Shown in pieces: positions 6,859 to 14,043 of a stretch of DNA of 14,352 bases. Within the stretch, counting starts at the first letter, position 1. Every line of letters begins with the position of its first letter. Under the pieces are notes generated by a model. The model saw only the letters and a list, made by a program, of their open reading frames with translations, did no database searches and was not told the DNA's origin. Origin of the DNA: Pelobacter sp. UBA5610 (GTDB lineage: Bacteria > Desulfobacterota > Desulfuromonadia > Desulfuromonadales > Syntrophotaleaceae). The translations under genes and the position numbers were made by a program. The stretch is from assembly GCA_002424645.1 (NCBI GenBank), contig DIKU01000072.1, forward strand, positions 4,374-18,725. The letters run 5' to 3'.

Positions 6859-7143
6859 ATGGAGACCAACGTGAAAACTACGCTTATTATCCCCGATGCT
6901 GCCGTGGCCGAAAAACATGGGCTGGAAACGGTAACCGAGCTGTTGTGCAACGAGGAATATTGCGCGACATCCTTCGGATATCCTGTTTTCCAATTGCCTA
7001 ATGGCGATATTTTTGATGGGCCCACATTTCGCGAATTACGCGATGCTTGCGGGGCTACTCTGGAAACCAACTGCCTTGTAAAGGTTTGCCTTGGGCTTGG
7101 TATGCCCAAGACCGAACCGGGTCTTGTGGTCATCGGAGATTGA
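6859..7143 (+). CDS. Cysteine-rich small hypothetical protein
   Basis: About 94 residues, unrecognised. Five cysteines are visible (30, 35, 64, 72, 77 from the ATG at 6859), with the pair spacings C-x4-C at 30/35 and 72/77. This could suit metal binding or disulfides but matches no motif I know. Hydrophobic segments such as KTTLIIPD and PGLVVIGD look like beta strands of a compact cytoplasmic domain; there is no signal peptide. Start choice is open: ATG at 6859 has AGG 5 nt upstream, GTG at 6871 has a better GGAG at 6 nt and would give MKTTLIIPD, and TTG at 6847 is least likely. It follows the second zinc-ribbon gene by 54 bases on the same strand, so co-transcription is plausible. A 7-bp hairpin lies near its 3' end (7090-7110). 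Confidence 0.6.
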   Translation: METNVKTTLIIPDAAVAEKHGLETVTELLCNEEYCATSFGYPVFQLPNGDIFDGPTFRELRDACGATLETNCLVKVCLGLGMPKTEPGLVVIGD

Positions 7144-7235
7144 TATTTTTTGGTATAAAATATACGAAGGGACGATTGCCAAAGGAGGTCCGCCAGATAT
7201 TTTGTTAGCAACTGTTTGAGAAAGGAACCCCAGTC

Positions 7236-7442
7236 ATGATGATTTCTGTGCAGTATAAAGACGGGACCTACGATCGGGTCAAAGACCTTTATCTCGATCA
7301 ACTTATCGGTGCAAACAAAGTCGATGTTTTCTGGAGAACATCCGGACCCGTGGTTGTGGGGCGTGACCCAATTCGGGGGAAGCATAACGCCTCGCTATAC
7401 CGAGGCGTTGAACGCAGGGTTAACCGTTCATATCAATCCTGA
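7236..7442 (+). CDS. Small conserved hypothetical protein (YKDGTYD...DPIR type)
   Basis: Protein of 68 residues. The pattern YKDGTYDRV (7-15), LDQLI (20-24), KVDVFWR (28-34), VGRDPIR (41-47) and a terminal Y-x-G-x-ERR (55-61) resembles a family of very small proteins of unknown function that I recall from Geobacter genomes (GSU3473-like). This is recall, not a search result. Predicted cytoplasmic, with no Cys motif or membrane segment. AAGGA lies 9-10 nt before the first of two adjacent ATGs (7236 and 7239). Its coding end carries a strong 9-bp hairpin (7386-7409), and the downstream hairpin at 7480-7520 probably ends the transcript. Last of four small plus-strand genes. Confidence 0.65.
   Translation: MMISVQYKDGTYDRVKDLYLDQLIGANKVDVFWRTSGPVVVGRDPIRGKHNASLYRGVERRVNRSYQS
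7386..7409 (+). repeat. Perfect 9-bp hairpin inside the coding end
   Basis: AACGCCTCG (7386-7394), loop CTATAC, CGAGGCGTT (7401-7409). This GC-rich stem sits about 33 bases before the stop of the small gene at 7236-7442. No T-run follows, so it is not an intrinsic terminator; it could protect the mRNA 3' end or be chance. Confidence 0.5.
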
Positions 7443-7479
7443 TGCATGGTTCACTAAATGTGCTTTCCAGTTGTGATCA

Positions 7480-7525
7480 ATCCCGATTTCTGAAGATGGT
7501 TTTTGCTTCAGAATCGGGATGGTTT
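7480..7525 (+). terminator. Hairpin between convergent genes
   Basis: ATCCCGATTTCTGAAG (7480-7495) pairs with CTTCAGAATCGGGAT (7506-7520), with one bulged T and a 10-base loop. It is placed between the last small plus-strand gene and the minus-strand PAP2 gene that ends at 7548. The plus-strand side continues GGTTTATCC, a poor T-tract, so termination strength is uncertain. It can fold in either transcript. Confidence 0.6.
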
Positions 7526-7547
7526 ATCCATTTATGGCCTGGAATAC

Positions 7548-8717
7548 TCAAAGCCCTAACTTAATTACCCCTTCCACTTGATTATTTATCTTCTCGATCG
7601 GTTGCTGCGCCAACTTCCCTTCTGTGACTTTCCAGATCAAAATCGTAAGAATTGTACTCACATACCCATCGGTAGCGTAGTGCCAGCCAAGGTGTACCGA
7701 CCCCAGTTGGATGATGATAGCAAAACCAATCATTATCCATCCAAGCTGTTTATTGATTTTTCTATATAACAAGGCCAGCAAAACGGCTACCGACACATGC
7801 ATGCTGGGCATGGCTGATATCCCGCCTAAGGGCATGAAATGCCCACTCTGAAAAGCCTTCCAAAGAAGATCTTGAATATTGACGGCCTGAAGGCCGGGAA
7901 TACTTCTCAGGTATTCGAATAAAGGCATGTATGGACTTATTGTAGATCCGGTTACTTCAGAAAAATAACACGGTCCGGCTGAAGAAAACGCCATAGCCAA
8001 AATATTACCAATAAGTATCCAGCAACTGGCCAGTGATATGAAGAATCCAAGCCGCAATTGTCTGTCGCAATGACAAGCCATATATAACAATGAATATGCA
8101 AAAATAGACCCCCACGCTACATAACAAAAATCAATGAAGCGCGTAACTATTGGATATCCTAAGATTGGATGGAGTATTTCCCATGGAGAAATATTAAAGT
8201 GAATCAGTTTGTCAAATTGATAGAGTAACGAATCAGAAGAAAAACTATGAATCAATGGTATTGCTTGCTTTAGACTACTATAGGAACAGATAAATAAGGG
8301 AATTATCGTAAAAATTATTATGAATCTTGATATAGTTTCTATGCAAAGAAATCGCTTTCTTAAAAGAGACCAAACAACAGGAATTCCGTCAAAACCTTGT
8401 TTTAGGTTTTTGAAAAGGTGAATTATAGTGAAGAGAGACCATATTAGAAAGAAAAAGGCAAATAAGTAACCGTAAAATAATAAATAATAAAACTTAAGCC
8501 CTCCTGTTATTTTTGTACCGACCATTAATCCAATAACAAATGTAGAAAAGTAATATATTAGACATATGTAAATTAAACACCTGTTGTCGTATATTGATTC
8601 TTTAAATTTATAAGAGAAAATTTTTAGAAAGTCCGAGGAGGATAATAATCTTGCGTAAAATTGTTTATGCAAAGAGGGTAGGTTGCCTTTAACAATTTCT
8701 GCTATATAATTTTTCAT
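7548..8717 (-). CDS. PAP2/AUR1-like integral membrane phosphatase or phosphotransferase
   Basis: Protein of 389 residues with many membrane segments (roughly 47-67, 77-104, 129-149, 195-213, 223-244, 306-318, 325-342, 351-363). The C-terminal half has the PAP2-superfamily active site in the form used by AUR1/inositol-phosphorylceramide-synthase-like proteins: AMPSMH at 302-307 (His307) and H-x-x-x-HYATD with His342, His346 and Asp350. FDKLIHF at 168-174 also fits that subfamily. Such enzymes cleave or transfer a phosphate-linked head group on a lipid at the membrane; the lipid substrate here cannot be read. The N-terminal 180 residues are Phe/Ile/Tyr-rich and less recognisable. The gene is strikingly AT-rich (13 G/C in the 60 bases 8521-8580), unlike the ligase operon, and is divergent from the GT2 gene, suggesting acquisition. 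RBS before the ATG at 8717 is weak (GAG 4 nt upstream). Confidence 0.8.
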   Translation of the reverse strand: MKNYIAEIVKGNLPSLHKQFYARLLSSSDFLKIFSYKFKESIYDNRCLIYICLIYYFSTFVIGLMVGTKITGGLKFYYLLFYGYLFAFFFLIWSLFTIIHLFKNLKQGFDGIPVVWSLLRKRFLCIETISRFIIIFTIIPLFICSYSSLKQAIPLIHSFSSDSLLYQFDKLIHFNISPWEILHPILGYPIVTRFIDFCYVAWGSIFAYSLLYMACHCDRQLRLGFFISLASCWILIGNILAMAFSSAGPCYFSEVTGSTISPYMPLFEYLRSIPGLQAVNIQDLLWKAFQSGHFMPLGGISAMPSMHVSVAVLLALLYRKINKQLGWIMIGFAIIIQLGSVHLGWHYATDGYVSTILTILIWKVTEGKLAQQPIEKINNQVEGVIKLGL

Positions 8718-8873
8718 AGTACTCGTGGTTTCCCTAAAAAATTCGGTTATATGAAAGTTCTTAGATACGGTAAAATCAAATTAGTACATTTTCAAAAAAA
8801 CTTTGGAGGAAGTTGTCTCACCTCAAACTATAGCGGTGAATGCTAATATTTCAAATGTTCGGAGGGGGTGGCC
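8718..8873. other. AT-rich divergent intergenic region
   Basis: The 156 bases between the leftward PAP2 gene and the rightward glycosyltransferase must drive both. I saw no box pair good enough to call a promoter. The only firm element is GGAGGGGG (8861-8868), the RBS of the glycosyltransferase. Confidence 0.4.
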
Positions 8874-9653
8874 GTGGCAAATATTCAGAAAATGTTATCT
8901 GTTGTGGTACCAGCGTTCAACGAAGAAACTCGTTTACGCGTATCTCTACCGGCACTTTTTGATGTTGTTGCAAAAACTTTCTCTAAGTTCGAAATAATAG
9001 TTGTTGATGATGGTAGTTCTGATAAAACCGCAGAAATTGTTTTATCTTATGCTACCAAACAACCGTGTATTCGCCTTATCCGTTATGAAACAAATCGTGG
9101 GAAAGGCTATGCTGTTCGTACAGGTGTGTTGGCATCCAAAGGCGATCTGGTTTTGTTCAGTGATGCAGATCTTTCGACCCCTTTCACAGAGATTGAAAAG
9201 CTCTTACCCGCACTTGACGATGGGGTTGATGTCGCCATCGGATCGCGAGCAGTTAAGGACGCGGTACTTGTAAAAAGACAACCTGTCTACCGAATGTTGA
9301 TGGGTAAAACTTTTAATAAATTTGTACAGTTTTTGGCTACACCGGGAATTTCAGATACCCAATGCGGGTTCAAGCTTTTTACAAAGCAAGCGGCTTTTAA
9401 TCTTTTCAGTGATTGTCTGATCGATGGCTTTGGATTTGATGTGGAAGTGCTTTTTCTCGCCCGCAGAAGAGGATTTTTAATACAAGAGGTGGGGGTCGAC
9501 TGGATTAATGACTCTGACAGTAGAGTGCATCCGATAACGGATTCAGCTCGGATGTTGAGGGATTTATTCGTTATTCGGCGAAACGCATGGCTTGGATCTT
9601 ACGGAAACCTTTCGGACCATCGACCTGGAATCAATATAGCCTCCTCCGATTAG
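8874..9653 (+). CDS. GT2 glycosyltransferase, ALG5/dolichyl-phosphate-glucosyltransferase-like
   Basis: GT-A fold family 2 glycosyltransferase of 259 residues. Motifs: LSVVVPAFNEE (8-18), VVDDGSSDKT (43-52), NRGKGYAVRTG (74-84), the metal-binding DAD at 97-99 in LFSDADLSTP, GSRAV (123-127), DTQCGFKLFT (161-170) and DGFGFDVEVL (184-193). This order is that of ALG5-type enzymes, which transfer a sugar from a nucleotide sugar to a polyprenyl phosphate on the cytoplasmic face. No C-terminal membrane helices are visible, so it probably acts peripherally. I chose GTG at 8874 because GGAGG lies 8-9 nt upstream; the GTG at 8868 is almost inside the RBS. The neighbouring methyltransferase (60 bases downstream) and the divergent PAP2 membrane protein support a lipid-linked sugar pathway. 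Sugar and acceptor are inferred. Confidence 0.88.
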   Translation: MANIQKMLSVVVPAFNEETRLRVSLPALFDVVAKTFSKFEIIVVDDGSSDKTAEIVLSYATKQPCIRLIRYETNRGKGYAVRTGVLASKGDLVLFSDADLSTPFTEIEKLLPALDDGVDVAIGSRAVKDAVLVKRQPVYRMLMGKTFNKFVQFLATPGISDTQCGFKLFTKQAAFNLFSDCLIDGFGFDVEVLFLARRRGFLIQEVGVDWINDSDSRVHPITDSARMLRDLFVIRRNAWLGSYGNLSDHRPGINIASSD

Positions 9654-9713
9654 AATGATAGATATGGTTATCTACGCTTGCACTACGGATGTTGCCATTT
9701 GCTAGGGTGAAAA

Positions 9714-10436
9714 ATGGATCTAAAAGAAGCGGATATTCTGGGATGTGCCATTAGAGATCATTGGTATTACATATCCAAGGGGAGGGCCATACGTAAAATT
9801 CTAGGCAATCTTAAAGTTCCTGAGGTTTTGGACGTCGGTGCCGGATCAGGGATATTTTCCCGTCAACTCCTGGACGAAGGATACTGCGAAACAGCGGTCT
9901 GTCTGGATACAAATTATCCGTCTGAAAAAATAGAGATCCATAACGGAAAAAAGATTTTTTTTGTGAAATCTATAGATAGAACCTCCCAAAAACTCGTTTT
10001 GATGATGGATGTTTTAGAGCATGTTTCCAACGATTTAGCTTTGCTTACAACGTACACACAAGATTTGGAACGTGATGATCTCGTGTTAATTACTGTTCCT
10101 GCATTTCAGTTTTTATGGTCTAGCCATGATGTATTTTTGGAGCATCATAGACGGTATACAATAAGAATGATTGAGGATGTTATTGTTAAGGCTGGGATGA
10201 CTCCTGTAAAGAGTCGTTATTTTTTTGGGGTGTTGTTTCCAGTTGTTGCCGGAATCCGTCTTTTGAAAAAATTTCTACTGGGCTGTGGTGTATTAAAAGC
10301 AAAGAGTGAACTAAAAATATATCCTGCCTGGCTGAATAAAACATTAGTTGCAATCCATGACTTGGAACGCAATACCCTGTTTGGCATAAATAAGTTTTTT
10401 GGTCTTAGTTTGTTTGTTTTGTGCCGCAAGAATTAG
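9714..10436 (+). CDS. Class I SAM-dependent methyltransferase
   Basis: Protein of 240 residues. Motif I is VLDVGAGSGIFS (38-49); the acidic residue ending the second strand is Asp65 in CLDTN; the post-motif MMDVLEHV at 97-104 is of the UbiG/Coq3-like type; and LITVPAF (125-131) with HHRRYT (144-149) follows. Methyltransferases with the VPAF...HHRRYT pattern are common in polysaccharide and lipid gene clusters. A hydrophobic stretch at about 168-184 may touch the membrane. AGGGTG lies 4-9 nt before the ATG. It follows the GT2 gene by 60 bases on the same strand, so the two are probably co-transcribed. It ends inside the oppositely oriented GT-C-like gene: the two coding regions overlap tail to tail by 32 bases. 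Substrate unknown. Confidence 0.83.
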   Translation: MDLKEADILGCAIRDHWYYISKGRAIRKILGNLKVPEVLDVGAGSGIFSRQLLDEGYCETAVCLDTNYPSEKIEIHNGKKIFFVKSIDRTSQKLVLMMDVLEHVSNDLALLTTYTQDLERDDLVLITVPAFQFLWSSHDVFLEHHRRYTIRMIEDVIVKAGMTPVKSRYFFGVLFPVVAGIRLLKKFLLGCGVLKAKSELKIYPAWLNKTLVAIHDLERNTLFGINKFFGLSLFVLCRKN

Positions 10437-11940
10437 GTAATTTGTTGCGGCGAACCAAAACTGAGGCAAGCTCATCCACATAGGTCTCTTCCCATTGCCC
10501 CGTTTTTTTTAGGTATCTCACCAAGGCTGTATCGGTCGGGAAGAGTATCCAGTCAATTTCATAACGCTTTAATAATTCTTCTGCTTCAGCATCCAGCGAC
10601 ACGATCTTTTGGTAATCACTGAAGATATCTTCCCCATACATGTCAGCACGACCATCGATAAAAACCTGTTGAGCTGGATTCAATGCGTATATCAGGTATC
10701 CACCCCAAGAATATTTATTAAACATTTTCCCTGTTTGGCGCGTTTGGTTCAGGTGTTTTGTGGCTTTCACTGGATGACTGGCTGCAGGCAAGGGGAGGAA
10801 TGTATCAAAAACAGCGCGGCTGTTAGGAGGCCCATATCCTGCGAGGATAATGAGTCCCAACCCGAGGATAACTGTTAAGATGGGGCCACTGATGTTCGAG
10901 GTTTTTACCTGGTTTTTTTCAGTGGAAATCTTAGGTTTTTTTAGATTTGGCCATGGCAATGATTTAAGTGAGCGGGCTAAATAAGGGCATAGGAAGACTG
11001 AGGCCATGCCTATGTAACGCTGATGGGTTAATGAAGCATTGAAAAAAAATAGTACAAATAGTCTGTCTGTCCAATTGGTATGGGTTGATTTTAGTGACAT
11101 AAGCAACAGTATAAGCAGGAAAAATATACGGAAAAGCCACTCCTGTTGAAGATTGGGGGGGAGCCATTCGGTAATGCTGCTGGCAAAAATGCCTTTGGTC
11201 ACCTCGAAAGGGAAGAGGTAAAGTTTGAACCCAAAAGGATTGATTCCCGCGGCCAGAATTGACAATCCGAAGAAACCAGCCGGACGTTTTACTTTTTGAA
11301 AAAGGTATGAATAATTGAGCTGGTTTTTTGAAAACAATTCATCCAGAAATGCTCCCCCAATGGCGAGGCCCTGAAGGGCAAGACCAAGAACAAATCCGCC
11401 ATGGAGATTGGCCCAAAGAGCGGTTAAAGGTGGTAGTAGCCATAACCAGCGACCCTGTTTGTGTATAGCATAGAGTGTGACAATGCCAAACAGCCATGAA
11501 AAAACATGAGGCCGCACGAGCAGGTGGGTCATGGAAAAGGCCAGAGCGACAGATGTGGCCAAGATTGCGATCCAATCGTCGGTCATGGACGAGACAATGC
11601 GAAATAAAAGCCAGAAGCTGAGGGCTGAAATCAGGAAAAAAAAGATAGCGGTTCCAGTGATCCCCGTATATTGATGAAGCCAGGCCATCACGATCTCTGA
11701 TAACCACTCATGGGCGGTCCACGGCTTATCGAAGGCTGTATGGGAATAAATGTCCTTGGTCAGGATGGTGCCGGAATTCAGCATCCTTTCTCCGGCAGCT
11801 ATGTGCCAGAATGTATCGCCATCGATAAGACTTTTGCCGTGGTCAAATATAAAAAGGAGAGTAAAGGAGATGAAACCATATAACCCTGCGATATCCGGCA
11901 AAAATGCGAATTTGCCAAATGATCTTGAGTTGTTGGTCAT
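10405..11940 (-). CDS. GT-C-like polytopic membrane protein with C-terminal soluble domain
   Basis: Protein of 511 residues. The first membrane helix (about 15-33) is followed by a loop with LIDGDTFWHIAAGERML (38-54) and TAHEWLSE (75-82). Acidic residues in the first outside loop are the hallmark of GT-C glycosyltransferases, which use polyprenyl-phosphate sugars. About ten further helices run between 95 and 370, including 96-115, 122-138, 143-160, 183-198, 221-235, 270-284 and 352-368. The C-terminal 140 residues look soluble, with FNKYSWGGYLIY (407-418) and VFIDGRADMY (426-435). I recognise this as a conserved family of uncharacterised membrane proteins. It starts 17 bases after the stop of the tadD-like gene, so it belongs to the tad transcript. 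A role in glycosylating pilin or another surface component is inferred. AAAGGG lies 9 nt before the ATG. Confidence 0.72.
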   Translation of the reverse strand: MTNNSRSFGKFAFLPDIAGLYGFISFTLLFIFDHGKSLIDGDTFWHIAAGERMLNSGTILTKDIYSHTAFDKPWTAHEWLSEIVMAWLHQYTGITGTAIFFFLISALSFWLLFRIVSSMTDDWIAILATSVALAFSMTHLLVRPHVFSWLFGIVTLYAIHKQGRWLWLLPPLTALWANLHGGFVLGLALQGLAIGGAFLDELFSKNQLNYSYLFQKVKRPAGFFGLSILAAGINPFGFKLYLFPFEVTKGIFASSITEWLPPNLQQEWLFRIFFLLILLLMSLKSTHTNWTDRLFVLFFFNASLTHQRYIGMASVFLCPYLARSLKSLPWPNLKKPKISTEKNQVKTSNISGPILTVILGLGLIILAGYGPPNSRAVFDTFLPLPAASHPVKATKHLNQTRQTGKMFNKYSWGGYLIYALNPAQQVFIDGRADMYGEDIFSDYQKIVSLDAEAEELLKRYEIDWILFPTDTALVRYLKKTGQWEETYVDELASVLVRRNKLPNSCGTKQTN

Positions 11941-11957
11941 GTTGAAGATCCCTTTCC

Positions 11958-12923
11958 TCAGTCCCCTGATTGGGAGCGCAGGCTATTAAGCCGTTCAAGG
12001 TTCTGTTGAGCTCGCATATAGAAAACAGGGCTGAGTTCGAGGGCTTTTCGGAAGGCTTTTTCTGACTTGTCCCAGTTCCCCTGAGTCATGTACAGATAGC
12101 CTATATTGTTGTAAGCGGCAGGCTTGCCAAGAGTCGTTTCAAAAAGTTGCAGTGCGCGTAACTCCTCGTTGTTGAGAAGAAATGCTGTAGCCAGGTTATT
12201 TTTGATACGTATGTTGTTGGTGGAATCGATCCCCAAAGCTTTGGAAAAAAGCGGAATTGCTTCGCCGTAACGGCCCTGAAGCAGGTAGTTGAAGCCAAGA
12301 TTGTTATATCCTGACGGTTTGTCAGGTTGCAGAGCCAGCACTTTTTGATGCAGCGGCTCCGCTTTGATAAGTCTTTCCCCGCCGATACTGTCATAGGTGA
12401 TGGCCAGTTCACTTATGATGGTGGTATCTTCCGGAAGCAGAGAGTAAAGTCTTTCCAAAAGAGATTCGGCCGTTGTGAAATCTCCTTGATTACGAGAAAT
12501 GCGGGCAAGCCCAAGCATGGCCGTTGTATTAGTCGGATCTTTTTCAAGAACCGTGTTGAAAATTTCCCGGGATCTGGAAGTGTTTCCTTGCGCGAAAAAA
12601 ACTTGCCCCATTCCTGCCAGGGGTGCGATCGCATCAGGGCTTTTTTGAAGTGCAGCGGAGAAGTGTAATCTGGCCAACTCCAGATTGCCCTGGCCTAGAA
12701 ATACAAAGCCTTTTTCGGTTAATTCTTCCGCAGGAAGATCGGCGATCCTCTCCCCGAGACTATCTTTATCCACGTTATCAAGAACCGTTAGTTTGGCAAT
12801 TTTCTGGTGGTAGGTATTATTCGCCGGCGTACAGGCTGTGTTTAACAGAATCAACAACAGAGCCAGCACACCCGTGGTACTTTTAAAAAAAAGGGCAGGG
12901 TAAGATGCAATGATCACTTTTTT
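11958..12923 (-). CDS. tadD: TadD-like TPR lipoprotein of the Flp/Tad pilus locus
   Basis: Protein of 321 residues from a TTG start at 12923, chosen because AAGGAG lies 8 nt upstream and it gives a normal signal peptide (MKK, then a hydrophobic core to about 30). Cys32 in LLNTAC is a likely lipidated cysteine, although the -3 residue is Asn instead of the usual Leu/Ile/Val. From about residue 63 to 315 there are about seven TPR units, for example GQGNLELARLHFSAALQKSP, YNNLGFNYLLQGRYGEA and YNNIGYLYMTQGNWDKSEKA. TadD is known as a TPR outer-membrane lipoprotein needed for Flp pilus biogenesis, thought to help the RcpA secretin. Its place just after tadC supports the name. A candidate promoter and a 20-bp palindrome lie in the 131-base gap between tadC and this gene. 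Confidence 0.8.
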   Translation of the reverse strand, partial: KKVIIASYPALFFKSTTGVLALLLILLNTACTPANNTYHQKIAKLTVLDNVDKDSLGERIADLPAEELTEKGFVFLGQGNLELARLHFSAALQKSPDAIAPLAGMGQVFFAQGNTSRSREIFNTVLEKDPTNTTAMLGLARISRNQGDFTTAESLLERLYSLLPEDTTIISELAITYDSIGGERLIKAEPLHQKVLALQPDKPSGYNNLGFNYLLQGRYGEAIPLFSKALGIDSTNNIRIKNNLATAFLLNNEELRALQLFETTLGKPAAYNNIGYLYMTQGNWDKSEKAFRKALELSPVFYMRAQQNLERLNSLRSQSGD

Positions 12924-12979
12924 CAATGGCGTCTCTCCTTGGCAATCCAACAGCATGGGATTCTGCTAAAAGTCATTTT

Positions 12980-12999
12980 ATGTTTAAGATCTTAAACAT
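12980..12999. promoter_or_regulatory. Perfect 20-bp palindrome, possible operator
   Basis: ATGTTTAAGATCTTAAACAT is its own reverse complement over all 20 bases with no spacer. It lies between tadC and tadD, just downstream of a candidate promoter start near 13006. This placement suits a repressor operator. The lack of a loop and of a T-run argues against an intrinsic terminator. Confidence 0.4.
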
Positions 13000-13012
13000 T
13001 ACATATCACTGC

Positions 13013-13041
13013 AGCATAAGTAATCTTTTTCGTAAAGTAAA
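13013..13041 (-). promoter_or_regulatory. Candidate promoter upstream of tadD
   Basis: On the minus strand: TTTACT (13041-13036), a 17-base spacer and TATGCT (13018-13013), each four of six matches. The predicted start near 13006 gives a leader of about 80 nt that includes the 20-bp palindrome. It would allow tadD and the GT-C-like gene to be expressed separately from tadB/tadC. Confidence 0.35.
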
Positions 13042-13054
13042 TCTTTCTGCGTCG

Positions 13055-14032
13055 TTAGCCCATAGCCGGAAACAACACTCTTATAATTCTTATCACACCC
13101 GGTCCAACCAGAACAACGAAGATTGCGGGAAAGATAAAAAACACTAGAGGGAATATTAATTTAACGGTCGATTTTGCGGCTTTTTCTTCAGCGACCTGGC
13201 GACGCTTAATACGCATCGCATCGGAGTGTACACGCAATGCCTTGGCCAGGCTGGTACCGAAGCGGCTTGTCTGGATAAGGATGGTCATAAGATTGCTGAC
13301 TTCGGATACCCCGGTTCGCAAGGTCATGTTTTTAAAACATTCATTACGTGGTTTACCCGCGCGTATTTCGAGATTCGTCAGATGAAATTCATCACTCAGG
13401 TCGCGGCTTAGTGGTCGGATTTCCTCTCCAACCCGGCGGAAAGTCATGTCCAGACCAAGTCCTGCCTCGACACAAACAACCATCAGATCAAGAGCATCGG
13501 GCAGAGCACGCAGAATGCGATTTTGCCTGGCCCGGGTAGCAAACCCTAAAATCGTATCGGGAAGACCGAACCCAATAATTACCAGCAGCAGGCATAACAA
13601 TACAAACTGGAGGGAAAAAGTGAAGAAAAACCGTGAAATCAGGTAAGAAAGAGGTAACAATACCCCCAGGAAAACTTTGGCGGTAATAAAATTGTAGTAC
13701 GCTGCATTGGATCGCCACCCGGCTTGAATAAGGCGTAACCGGATAGATTTGTTCATCGCTCCCGGTTTGTGCGCAACAATATCGTCAATCGGTTTTGCAA
13801 AACGGGTTACAAAACTATTTTCATTCACTTCAAGAAGTTTCGGTTTACGCTGAATGGTGGGCTTGCCGTTGGGAAGCAGTTTTTCCAGGCGCTGCTCTTC
13901 TCGTGATTTGCGGGTAAAGAGCAGATAGACCGCCAAAACAATGAAGGCAACAGTTAAAAATGTCAAAATGAGTACAGCCCAGTATCCGGCATTTTCAAGT
14001 AGCCTGTAATAAATATTCAAAACAGTATTCAT
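13055..14032 (-). CDS. tadC: TadC, Flp pilus inner-membrane platform protein (T2SSF family)
   Basis: Protein of 325 residues. A membrane helix at 17-39 is followed by a cytoplasmic part, helices at about 118-135 and 140-160, then the type II secretion F domain (about 178-305). That domain includes LPDALDLMVVCVEAGLGLDMTFRRV (177-201) and the SRFGTSLAKALRVHSDAMRIKRRQVAEEKAAK region (256-287), and a last helix follows at 290-312. TadC pairs with TadB to form the inner-membrane platform on which the TadA ATPase assembles the Flp pilus. AAGGAGG lies 6 nt before the ATG at 14032 and directly follows the tadB stop, so the two are coupled. Length is normal for the family. Confidence 0.92.
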   Translation of the reverse strand: MNTVLNIYYRLLENAGYWAVLILTFLTVAFIVLAVYLLFTRKSREEQRLEKLLPNGKPTIQRKPKLLEVNENSFVTRFAKPIDDIVAHKPGAMNKSIRLRLIQAGWRSNAAYYNFITAKVFLGVLLPLSYLISRFFFTFSLQFVLLCLLLVIIGFGLPDTILGFATRARQNRILRALPDALDLMVVCVEAGLGLDMTFRRVGEEIRPLSRDLSDEFHLTNLEIRAGKPRNECFKNMTLRTGVSEVSNLMTILIQTSRFGTSLAKALRVHSDAMRIKRRQVAEEKAAKSTVKLIFPLVFFIFPAIFVVLVGPGVIRIIRVLFPAMG

Positions 14033-14043
14033 ACAGCGCCTCC

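Noticed and set aside
6843..7385. Minus-strand open frame of 180 codons across two small plus-strand genes
   Set aside because: Although longer than the plus-strand genes, it shows no recognisable domain, whereas the plus-strand frames have RBSs, the gene order of the cluster and a family-like pattern (7236-7442). Kept as rejected with moderate certainty.
8803..8997. Short plus-strand frame overlapping the GT2 start
   Set aside because: Overlaps the conserved N-terminus of the GT2 enzyme in another frame and has no family resemblance.
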